DNA of 64,000 nt from Chitinophagaceae bacterium UBA7600 (GTDB lineage: Bacteria > Bacteroidota > Bacteroidia > Chitinophagales > Chitinophagaceae): contig DLKC01000043.1 of assembly GCA_002478885.1 (NCBI GenBank), forward strand, positions 1-64,000. The letters are read 5' to 3'. The notes beneath the pieces were generated by a model that ran no database searches, was not told the DNA's origin, and was given only the letters and a program-made list of their open reading frames with translations. Position numbers and translations under genes: made by a program. Positions 52,771-60,624 of the stretch are shown piece by piece (positions within the stretch are counted from its first letter, which is position 1; each line of letters opens with the position of its first letter).

Positions 52771-55215
52771 TTATTCCGTTCTCAAACTCTTTACCGGGTT
52801 CATAACAACGACCTTCAATACTTGTATGCTTATAGTCGCAACGGCAATAATGAGCGCTGCAATACCGGCAAAAGCAAATACCCACCAGCCAATATTTACA
52901 CGGTATGCATAGTCCTGCAACCATTCAGTCATTACATACCAGCCGACAGGTATGGCAAGAAAGAATGAAAGCAAAACGAGTTTTATAAAGTCTTTTGATA
53001 ACAGGATTAATATGCTTTGCACGGAAGCTCCCAATACTTTTCGGATGCCGATTTCTTTTGTGCGCTGCAAAACATTATAAGCAGAGAGGCCAAGTAATCC
53101 AAAACATGCGATAAGTATGGCAAGAAATGCAAAAACTCCAAACACTTTCCCAAAAAGTATATCGGCACTATACTGGTTGCCAAACGATTCGTCAAGGAAA
53201 AAATAATCAAAAGGGTCCTTTGGAAAATACCTGTTCCACGATGTTTTGAGTGAAGCAATTGTTTGCTGTGCTTTCCCGGGCTCAATCTTAACCGAATAAA
53301 ATCTTCCGGCATTTGGTCTTAGAACAATGATCATAGGATCAATAGTTTTCTGCAAACCCAACTGGTGAAAATTTGATGTGACGCCTATTATAGTAACGCT
53401 GTCAGAACCTCCTCTTAATAATGTTTGATTGATGGCGCTTGCTGCATCTTTAAAACCGAGTAATTTTGCTGCGTTCTCATTTAATATTACTGCTCGCTGA
53501 TCTGTGCCAAATTGCTGGGAAAAATTTCTGCCTGCAATCATTTTAATATCATATGAGGGAATAAAATCGTAATCAATGCCAAGGTTATAAAGTGTGACAG
53601 CACTTTGATCGGCACCCGGTCTTTTTGATCCGTTTGTCCAGTATATTTCATCTCCCATTACATTGGTTGATGCGGTAATGCTTTTTACGGATGCCTGCTG
53701 CAGCACTTCAGACTTGAATGGTTGATAAATGCCCTGGTACAACGAATCTGGCAATGTTTGCGGACCTTTAAGCACAATCGTTTGATCAAGATTTGCACCA
53801 ATGCTTTGGCTGCGCATATAATTGACCTGTTGGTAAACAATGACAGTCCCTGCAATCAATACAACCGAAATAACAAATTGAACAACGATTAAACTTTTGC
53901 GAAGCAGCAATCCACTGGATGTGTTTTTAAATGCTCCTTTCAAAACAACAATAGGTTTGAAACCTGAGAGTACAAATGCGGGATATAAACCAGACAGCAC
54001 CGTTCCTGCCACAAATAACACAGAAAATAGAACCCAGTAATTTCCGGTTAGCGCTATACCGGTATAAGTATTTCTTCCCGTAAAACTGTCAAACGGATGA
54101 AGAAGAATAAAAAATAGGAGGAGAGAAAGAGTCAGTGATATAAGATTCAATACAAGACTTTCCGTCATAAACTGCCTTATCAGGTTACTGCGCGCAGCGC
54201 CTAAGACTTTGCGTACGCCTACCTCTTTTGCACGTTCTACAGACCTTGCCGTAGCAAGATTTATATAGTTGATCCATGCAATGCAGATGATAAATATGGC
54301 GATCAAAAAAAGGAATGATACAGCCTGCCCATTTCCGTTTACTTCTGCTTCCTGGTTATAGTTGGAATAAAGATGTATGTCGTTTAGTGGGATAAGATGC
54401 AATTCATCACGTACATTATTTTTCTTTCTCCACTCGTCCGAATTAATGTATTTATCAGTGAAAGCGGGCATTTTGGCTTCCAGTTGCCGGTAGTCAATCC
54501 CCGGTTTTAATTGAACATAAACATAGTAATCATACCATCCCCACGCTGTCTCACTCGCGTTAGAACTGTCACCTCCTAAAAGCAATTCTTTTGCAAGTGT
54601 TGAATACGACACGAGGTAATCCAAAATCAAATGAGAGTTGCCCGGAAAATCTTTATATATACCTGTTACTTCAAATGGTTGTATATGTTCCCCGTTTCTG
54701 TTGACCAATGTTTTACCCAGGGGGTCTTCATTGCCAAAATATTTTTTTGCAGTGGATTCAGACAGGATAATCTTGTCTGGTGCACCCAAAGCAGTGTGAG
54801 GATTGCCTTTTGTGAAATGAAGCCCGAACATATCTACTGAAGCCGGGTCTGCATAATACCCTTTCTTTTCTGAAAATTTTTTATCCTGCGTATCGTTCGA
54901 CAACAACAGTTCATCATCAATGAGTCTGCAAAAATTTTCTACTTCAGGGAAATCTCTTTTAAGTGTTGGCCCGATTGCGGGATAGGATGTTGCTGACTTA
55001 TATGCAAGCACACCTTTCTGGTAACTGTCAAGCCTTACACGAACAATTTGACCCGGCGCCTGTTCAAAATCATCATAACTTTTTTCATACGACACGTAGT
55101 GGAATATCAGGAGGCAACAGCTCATGCCGATTGTAAGACCTGCAATATTCAGTAAAGTATATCCTCTTTTTTTGAAGATACTGCGAAAAGCCATTTTGAA
55201 ATAATTGCTAATCAT
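52771..55215 (-). CDS. MacB/FtsX-type ABC permease, paralog 6 of 7
   Basis: 814 residues. N-terminal helix YTLLNIAGLTIGMSCCLL, then FHYVSYEKSYDDF, like paralog 5. The first FtsX block has AKEVGVRKVLGAARSNLI, the second TKEIGIRKVLGASVQSIL, and the end is MNPVKSLRTE. Just before the stop, on the downstream side, three CAGGCAT repeats occur (52741-52762). The product is an inner-membrane protein with two periplasmic MacB-like domains. No ATPase motif is present in the protein or its neighbours. Confidence 0.92.
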   Translation of the reverse strand: MISNYFKMAFRSIFKKRGYTLLNIAGLTIGMSCCLLIFHYVSYEKSYDDFEQAPGQIVRVRLDSYQKGVLAYKSATSYPAIGPTLKRDFPEVENFCRLIDDELLLSNDTQDKKFSEKKGYYADPASVDMFGLHFTKGNPHTALGAPDKIILSESTAKKYFGNEDPLGKTLVNRNGEHIQPFEVTGIYKDFPGNSHLILDYLVSYSTLAKELLLGGDSSNASETAWGWYDYYVYVQLKPGIDYRQLEAKMPAFTDKYINSDEWRKKNNVRDELHLIPLNDIHLYSNYNQEAEVNGNGQAVSFLFLIAIFIICIAWINYINLATARSVERAKEVGVRKVLGAARSNLIRQFMTESLVLNLISLTLSLLLFFILLHPFDSFTGRNTYTGIALTGNYWVLFSVLFVAGTVLSGLYPAFVLSGFKPIVVLKGAFKNTSSGLLLRKSLIVVQFVISVVLIAGTVIVYQQVNYMRSQSIGANLDQTIVLKGPQTLPDSLYQGIYQPFKSEVLQQASVKSITASTNVMGDEIYWTNGSKRPGADQSAVTLYNLGIDYDFIPSYDIKMIAGRNFSQQFGTDQRAVILNENAAKLLGFKDAASAINQTLLRGGSDSVTIIGVTSNFHQLGLQKTIDPMIIVLRPNAGRFYSVKIEPGKAQQTIASLKTSWNRYFPKDPFDYFFLDESFGNQYSADILFGKVFGVFAFLAILIACFGLLGLSAYNVLQRTKEIGIRKVLGASVQSILILLSKDFIKLVLLSFFLAIPVGWYVMTEWLQDYAYRVNIGWWVFAFAGIAALIIAVATISIQVLKVVVMNPVKSLRTE

Positions 55216-55250
55216 GTTATTATTTTTATACCTGCATTTTGTTCTTTACT

Positions 55251-55370
55251 CATCTTCGTTGTGTCACTCACTTATACTTTTAGTTCATCAATGAACAAAG
55301 CGTGCAATGGAGATGCCGGGTAATCCGGCTCTATCGCGCAACGATGCTCAATTCATATCCTGCAGTCCGC
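55251..55370. repeat. Palindromic intergenic element, variant copy
   Basis: Left arm GTTGTGTCACTCACTTATAC. The right arm is interrupted by a GCCGGGTAATCCGG segment before CTATCGCGCAACGATGCT, the same arrangement as the decayed copy at 42094. Confidence 0.75.
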
Positions 55371-55401
55371 CAAAAAACACCAGGTATCGGCATCAGCCAT
55401 C

Positions 55402-57798
55402 TTATTCCGTTCTCAAACTCTTCACCGGGTTAGCTATCGCTGCTTTAATTGCCTGCACGCTTACAGCCAAAACCGCTATAAGAATGGCAAGGCAGCCCGC
55501 AAATAAGAATATCCATACGGTAAGATCAATGCGGTACGCGAAATCCTGCAGCCAGGCTTGCATTGCCCACCAGGCAATTGGCGATGCAATTACGATGGCG
55601 ATCATCACCAGCAGTATAAACTCCTTTGAAAGCAACCCCGTGATCTGTTGTACAGAGGCACCCAACACCTTTCGTATGCCAATTTCTTTTGTGCGCCGCT
55701 CTGCCGTAAATGCAGCGAGACCAAACAGGCCAAGCGCAGCAATAATGATGGCGATAAGCGAGAATACAAACATGAGTTGCGCTGTTTTTATATCGGTTTT
55801 ATAAAGCGTGTTAAAGCTGTCGTCGAGAAAATGGTAATTAAAGGGCTGGTTGGGAACATATTTGGCCCACACGCTTTCTGCGGCGCCGATGGCTTTGGAA
55901 ATATTCGCCGGTACGGTCTTGGCGAAAATATAAGAACTGTAACTATCGCCATTCATCAATACCATCGGGCCAATGGCTTCATGCATACTCTTGTAATGAA
56001 AATCTTTTACAATGCCTATTACCTGCCCGGTATCTCCGCCCCAGGTAAAACGTTGCCCGATAACCGGGGCATGCATATTGAATTCCCGGGCGGCGGTCTC
56101 ATTGATGATATAGTTGTGCTCATCTTCCTTGCCACCGCGGAACCAACGGCCGGAAGCCATCTTAACCTGGAACATCTTTTGAAAGCCATCATCCACTGTA
56201 AGCCTTGCGATGCTTGGGTTATAGGTCGTGTCGCGGCCATCCCAATCCGCGTTGCCACTGCTCATACCCTCAACATTTACAATCTCTGAACTGCCTCTGC
56301 ACACAAACCCAATGCTGCTCTGCGATTGCAGGTCATGTTTGAAATTTTCAAAGAAGCTGGCCTTTGCCTGCTCATCAAGTGCATCGTAAGCGTCGTAGGG
56401 AATTTGCAGCGACATAACCTGTGCAACATCGTAACCAGGGTTTGCCGTTTGAACATATTGCAGCTGTTTGTAAATAACGGTTGCGCCAACAATCAACAGC
56501 ATCGACAGGGCAAACTGGAAAACAACAAGCCCTTTGCGTACGGATGCATCTTTAACGCTGATACTCCTGCCGCGAAATACATTAATTGGTTTGAAGGAGG
56601 AGAGTAGTACCGCAGGGTAAATGCCATTTAAGATCGTAGCGAATAGCAGGGTGCCGGTTAATATCTGCCACATAACAACCGATGTAATGGGTAACTCAAA
56701 ATGTTTCTCCGTTACAGCGTTAAATGCCGGCAGGCATATCTGAATAATGATTACCGTTACAATAAGGGCAAGCAAACTTACCACGAGCGATTCCATCATG
56801 AATTGCATAAACAGGCTGCTGCGCCCTCCGCCAACGATCTTTCTTACACTTACTTCTTTGGCACGCAGGCTGGCTTTTGCCGTGGTAAGATTTACATAAT
56901 TGATACAGGCAGTTATAAGCAACAGCAAGCCAAGCAGGCTGAAAATATAGCTGGTCTTTTGATTGCCGTGCGGCATATCAGATGACTGTAGATCATCTTC
57001 AAAATACATCTTGCTCAGGGGTGTAAGGCTTACCTTATCATTACTTTTTGTGCGGTTCCTGTCTATAAGCCCGTTGATCTTTGTTGCAACGGCAGCGCTA
57101 TTGGCATTGGGCTGTAACTGCAGGAACGTGATATACCCGAAATTATTCCAACTCTTATCGTTTTTGTAGGTCTGCGGATTGGCGAGCCGGCCGTCCATTT
57201 GCATCAGCACATCAAACTGGAAACTGGAATTGATTGGGTTATCTTTTATAACTGCCTGCACCGTGTAATTCACCGTATCTACCCTTATAACCTGGCCAAC
57301 AGCATTCGCATCTCCGAAATACTTTTTTGCTTTCGACTCGGTAAGAATAATACTGAAAGGGTCTTTGGCAAAAGCAATGGCATTGCCTGCGATAAAATCA
57401 TAGTGAAACATATTGAACCAGCTTTTATCAACATAGGCGCTGGTTTTTTCGGTAAACAGTTTATGGTCTACGTTTAAAACGGGTCCACCCCAGGAGTTGA
57501 TAATAACCCGCGACGATTTTTGTACTTCTGGTATTTCTTTAACGGCAGATGCTGCCAGCAGCATCGGCGACGATTCCCAAACCCACGCTTCGTTATCGCT
57601 TACCTGTATCGAGTTGGTGATACGGTAAATATTTTCTTTGCCCGGCTGGTCACTATCAAAGCTTACCTCGTTCTGTACCCACAGGAAAATAAATACTGCG
57701 GCGCTCATGCCGATAGACAATCCAAAGAGATTAATAAAACCGGTGGCTTTATTATTCCAAAAATTCCTGAAAGCGGTTTTGAAATAGTTTTTAAACAT
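55402..57798 (-). CDS. MacB/FtsX-type ABC permease, paralog 7 of 7
   Basis: 798 residues and the first gene of the row in the direction of transcription. N-terminal helix ATGFINLFGLSIGMSAAVF. The first FtsX block has AKEVSVRKIVGGGRSSLF, the second TKEIGIRKVLGASVQQIT, and the end is NPVKSLRTE. The 657-bp upstream region carries a complete palindromic element, a sigma-54-like element and three phased 16-bp palindromes. The head of the cluster is therefore probably driven by an enhancer-dependent promoter. The transported substrate or mechanical role is unknown. Confidence 0.92.
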   Translation of the reverse strand: MFKNYFKTAFRNFWNNKATGFINLFGLSIGMSAAVFIFLWVQNEVSFDSDQPGKENIYRITNSIQVSDNEAWVWESSPMLLAASAVKEIPEVQKSSRVIINSWGGPVLNVDHKLFTEKTSAYVDKSWFNMFHYDFIAGNAIAFAKDPFSIILTESKAKKYFGDANAVGQVIRVDTVNYTVQAVIKDNPINSSFQFDVLMQMDGRLANPQTYKNDKSWNNFGYITFLQLQPNANSAAVATKINGLIDRNRTKSNDKVSLTPLSKMYFEDDLQSSDMPHGNQKTSYIFSLLGLLLLITACINYVNLTTAKASLRAKEVSVRKIVGGGRSSLFMQFMMESLVVSLLALIVTVIIIQICLPAFNAVTEKHFELPITSVVMWQILTGTLLFATILNGIYPAVLLSSFKPINVFRGRSISVKDASVRKGLVVFQFALSMLLIVGATVIYKQLQYVQTANPGYDVAQVMSLQIPYDAYDALDEQAKASFFENFKHDLQSQSSIGFVCRGSSEIVNVEGMSSGNADWDGRDTTYNPSIARLTVDDGFQKMFQVKMASGRWFRGGKEDEHNYIINETAAREFNMHAPVIGQRFTWGGDTGQVIGIVKDFHYKSMHEAIGPMVLMNGDSYSSYIFAKTVPANISKAIGAAESVWAKYVPNQPFNYHFLDDSFNTLYKTDIKTAQLMFVFSLIAIIIAALGLFGLAAFTAERRTKEIGIRKVLGASVQQITGLLSKEFILLVMIAIVIASPIAWWAMQAWLQDFAYRIDLTVWIFLFAGCLAILIAVLAVSVQAIKAAIANPVKSLRTE

Positions 57799-57940
57799 AA
57801 ACTGGTCGTTTCTTTTTGTACCTGTGTTTTGTTTTTAACGCTTCACCTGTTGAGCTTTAATACCGGCTTATAAGCCATCAATTACCCATGCGATTGGCTT
57901 ATTATTTTTTGTGCCCCGCAGCAGAATTTGAGTTCAGCTT

Positions 57941-58035
57941 ATCTTGCGTCGCACACTTGTACGTTCAGCTCAATATTGTACAAGTGTACAGTAGTGCGAC
58001 GCAACCATGTATCATGCTTGTACAACAGCCCGGCT
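57941..58035. repeat. Palindromic intergenic element, complete copy
   Basis: Left arm TTGCGTCGCACACTTGTAC (57944-57962) and right arm GTACAAGTGTACAGTAGTGCGACGCAAC (57978-58005), with a 9-base insertion in the right arm, then CATG and a GCCCGGC end. It lies in the predicted leader of the first permease gene. Confidence 0.8.
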
Positions 58036-58102
58036 CATGAAATGCTTCTTCCCGGATAATCTTGCCTTTCTATCCCGCCATGCGCAGCACCGGGAAACGG
58101 AC

Positions 58103-58117
58103 TCAACTGGTATGCCA
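58103..58117 (-). promoter_or_regulatory. Sigma-54-like -24/-12 element before permease paralog 7
   Basis: The minus strand reads TGGCAT-ACCAG-TTGA: the -24 GG and the -12 TTG are present, but the last C of TTGC is A. The shared context with the element at 41917 is ATATTGGCAY-N4-GTTGRG. The nearest phased palindrome starts exactly 52 bp upstream, as at the other site. Confidence 0.45.
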
Positions 58118-58168
58118 ATATGCAAAGCCAATACAGGAAAGCGTTTGAGGGAAATGAGGCTGGTCAAC

Positions 58169-58226
58169 TGTTCGTTTTCGGACACCGGTTGTTCGCAGGC
58201 GTGCGCTAATTGTTCGCTGGCGGACA
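58169..58226. promoter_or_regulatory. Three phased 16-bp palindromes (enhancer-like array)
   Basis: TGTTCGTTTTCGGACA (58169), TGTTCGCAGGCGTGCG (58190, weaker right half) and TGTTCGCTGGCGGACA (58211) start exactly 21 bp apart. They match the pair at 41983 and 42004. The array lies upstream of both the permease row and the catalase gene; the 52-bp link to the sigma-54-like element favours the permeases. Confidence 0.65.
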
Positions 58227-58455
58227 AAAATCAATCTTCGCTGTAACGCAGAAAAAGTAAAACATGGACATTTTCGGCTGGCCGATAAATATTGCAGGTT
58301 CCATAAAATGAACAGGCATTTTTTGGAAAGCAGTAATGCAAAAACAAATTGGAACAACGTTTGACACATTAACTATATCCCGGCCCAAAACCTTGTATGC
58401 CAGATCAAAAACGAAAATCGCTTTCATTTCAATTGACAAACCAAAAAGTATAACC

Positions 58456-60525
58456 ATGAAAAAAAACGAAAGGGAAATTAAAGGCGGCGAAACACACCAG
58501 TCCGCAGATAAACAGCACGGCGTGCTCACGACCAACCAGGGCATGCATATCTCCGATAACCAGAACAGTTTAAAGTCCGGCCAGCGTGGCCCTGTGCTGC
58601 TGGAAGATTTTGTGCTGAGGGAAAAAATATTCCACTTCGATCATGAACGTATTCCCGAACGCATTGTACATGCACGTGGCTCTGCCGCTCACGGTTATTT
58701 TGAACTGTACGAATCGCTATCTGCAATTACCAAAGCAGACATATTTCAGCGTGCGGGGGAAAAAACCCCTTTGTTTACCAGGTTCTCTACAGTGGCTGGC
58801 GGCGCAGGTTCGGTAGACACACCACGGGATGTACGTGGGTTCGCCGTAAAGTTTTATACAAAAGAAGGCAATTGGGACCTGGTGGGAAATAACATACCCG
58901 TTTTCTTTATACAAGATGCCATCAAATTCCCCGACCTGGTGCACGCGGTGAAAATGGAAGCCGACAGGGCCTATCCGCAGGCTGCCAGTGCGCATGATAC
59001 TTTCTGGGATTTTGTTTCGCTGATGCCGGAGACATCGCATATGATCATGTGGGCAATGAGCGACCGCGCCATTCCGCGTTCCCTGAGAATGATCGAGGGG
59101 TTTGCTGTTCACACGTTCAGGCTGGTGAACGCGGAAGGTCAATCGACTTTCGTAAAATTTCACTGGAAGCCAAAGCTGGGTTTGCAGTCAACCGTGTGGG
59201 ACGAAGCGTTGAAATTGCAGGCGGCTGACAACGATTACCACCGCCGCGACCTGCATGAGGCGATTGAACGGGGCGATTTTCCGGAATGGGAGCTGGGCTT
59301 ACAGTTGTTTGACCAAAAGCTTGCAGATGCGCTGCCCTATGATGTGCTTGACGCAACGAAACTTATTCCCGAAGAACTGGTGCCCATAAAAATTGTGGGC
59401 CGCATGGTACTCGACCGCAACCCCGACAATTTTTTTGCCGAAACAGAACAGGTGGCCTACTGCCCGGCCAATATCGTACCGGGTATTGATTTTACCAATG
59501 ACCCGCTGCTTCAGGGAAGGTTGTTCAGCTATCTGGACACCCAAAAATCAAGGCTTGGAACGGCCAACTTTCACCAGATCCCCGTTAACGCACCCAAATG
59601 CCCGGTAATGAATTTGCAGCGGGATGGAATGATGCAGACCGCCGTGATCAAGGGACGCGCCAACTACGAGCCAAACAGTCTCGATCTGGCAGGGGAGGAG
59701 GCAGGCCCAAGGGAATGCCCGGTGACTGGCTTCAGCAGTTTTCGCGGACGTCCCGAAATGCAGGAACAGGGTGATAAACTGCGGGTGCGTCCCGAATCAT
59801 TTGCCGATCATTATAGCCAGGCACGCCTGTTTTTTAATTCCCAAACAGCTAGCGAACAGGCCCATATTGCTTCGGCTATCGTATTTGAATTGTCAAAGGT
59901 CAACCTTCAGCATGTGCCGGAAAAGATTGTGGCCAACTTCCGTAATATTTCGGAAGACCTTGCAGCCCGCATTGCCAATGGCCTGGGTATAGCAATGCCA
60001 GCCAAAGCACCCGCCGCAAAACAGCCACAGGATCTGGAAATATCACCGGCCTTGTCTATTCAGAAAAACTGGAAAGAAACATTGCAGGGGCGCTGTATCG
60101 GGGTGCTTGTTTCTGACGGATCAGATGCTGCAGCCATAGATAAGCTGAGAACAGCGATAGCAAAAAAGGGTGCCATCACAAGACTGGTAGCGCCAAAATT
60201 GAACGGGATAACCTTATCCGATGGTACAACCATCACCGCCAACGGGCAGCTTGCCGGAACGCCATCGCAGTTGTTCGACGCGGTGGCTGTAATACTTTCC
60301 GCCGATGCCACAGCCATGCTGGTAAAAGAAGCCGCAGCCGTTCAGTGGGTTATGGATGCGTTTGGGCATTTAAAAGCGATCGGCTATAATAAGGAAGCAC
60401 AGCCATTGCTCGACAAAGCCGGCATTGTAAAAGATGAGGGCGTAACAGATTTGGGTAAGCAGTTTATTGCTGCTGCCGCCAAACGCTATTGGGAACGGGA
60501 GCCTTCCCTGCGCACACTTGCATAG
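58456..60525 (+). CDS. katE: Large-subunit haem catalase (KatE/HPII type)
   Basis: Monofunctional clade-2 catalase of 689 residues that breaks hydrogen peroxide into water and oxygen in the cytoplasm. The catalytic His72 is in [15 protein letters not shown]. The active-site Asn is in GNNIPVFF (residues 145-146). The haem-ligand Tyr359 is in [10 protein letters not shown]-terminal DJ-1/PfpI-like domain (about 570-689), typical of the large-subunit class, completes it. The ATG at 58456 is preferred because HPII-type proteins begin with this kind of hydrophilic arm; the 40 codons before it show no family features. A terminator follows at 60563. Confidence 0.96.
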   Translation: MKKNEREIKGGETHQSADKQHGVLTTNQGMHISDNQNSLKSGQRGPVLLEDFVLREKIFHFDHERIPERIVHARGSAAHGYFELYESLSAITKADIFQRAGEKTPLFTRFSTVAGGAGSVDTPRDVRGFAVKFYTKEGNWDLVGNNIPVFFIQDAIKFPDLVHAVKMEADRAYPQAASAHDTFWDFVSLMPETSHMIMWAMSDRAIPRSLRMIEGFAVHTFRLVNAEGQSTFVKFHWKPKLGLQSTVWDEALKLQAADNDYHRRDLHEAIERGDFPEWELGLQLFDQKLADALPYDVLDATKLIPEELVPIKIVGRMVLDRNPDNFFAETEQVAYCPANIVPGIDFTNDPLLQGRLFSYLDTQKSRLGTANFHQIPVNAPKCPVMNLQRDGMMQTAVIKGRANYEPNSLDLAGEEAGPRECPVTGFSSFRGRPEMQEQGDKLRVRPESFADHYSQARLFFNSQTASEQAHIASAIVFELSKVNLQHVPEKIVANFRNISEDLAARIANGLGIAMPAKAPAAKQPQDLEISPALSIQKNWKETLQGRCIGVLVSDGSDAAAIDKLRTAIAKKGAITRLVAPKLNGITLSDGTTITANGQLAGTPSQLFDAVAVILSADATAMLVKEAAAVQWVMDAFGHLKAIGYNKEAQPLLDKAGIVKDEGVTDLGKQFIAAAAKRYWEREPSLRTLA

Positions 60526-60562
60526 ATTATAACAGCACTTATATAAATATAGCTTTTATTGT

Positions 60563-60596
60563 AGCCCGGCATTACCTTCCTGGTGCCGGGCTTTTT
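60563..60596 (+). terminator. Rho-independent terminator after the catalase gene
   Basis: Stem AGCCCGGC / GCCGGGCT with a 14-base loop and a T-run, 37 bp after the catalase stop codon and before the convergent FG-GAP gene end. Confidence 0.8.
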
Positions 60597-60624
60597 ATAG
60601 CAGCATGTTGATGCGTCGGGTTCA

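Larger units (their letters stand above)
57799..58455. other. Divergent control region between permease row and catalase
   Basis: 657 bp without a gene. From left to right: permease leader, complete palindromic element (57941-58035), sigma-54-like element facing the permeases (58103-58117), three tandem 16-bp palindromes (58169-58226), then about 230 bp before the catalase ATG. A longer catalase frame back to 58336 is open but not believed. No TAnnTTTG box with good spacing was found for the catalase. Confidence 0.6.
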
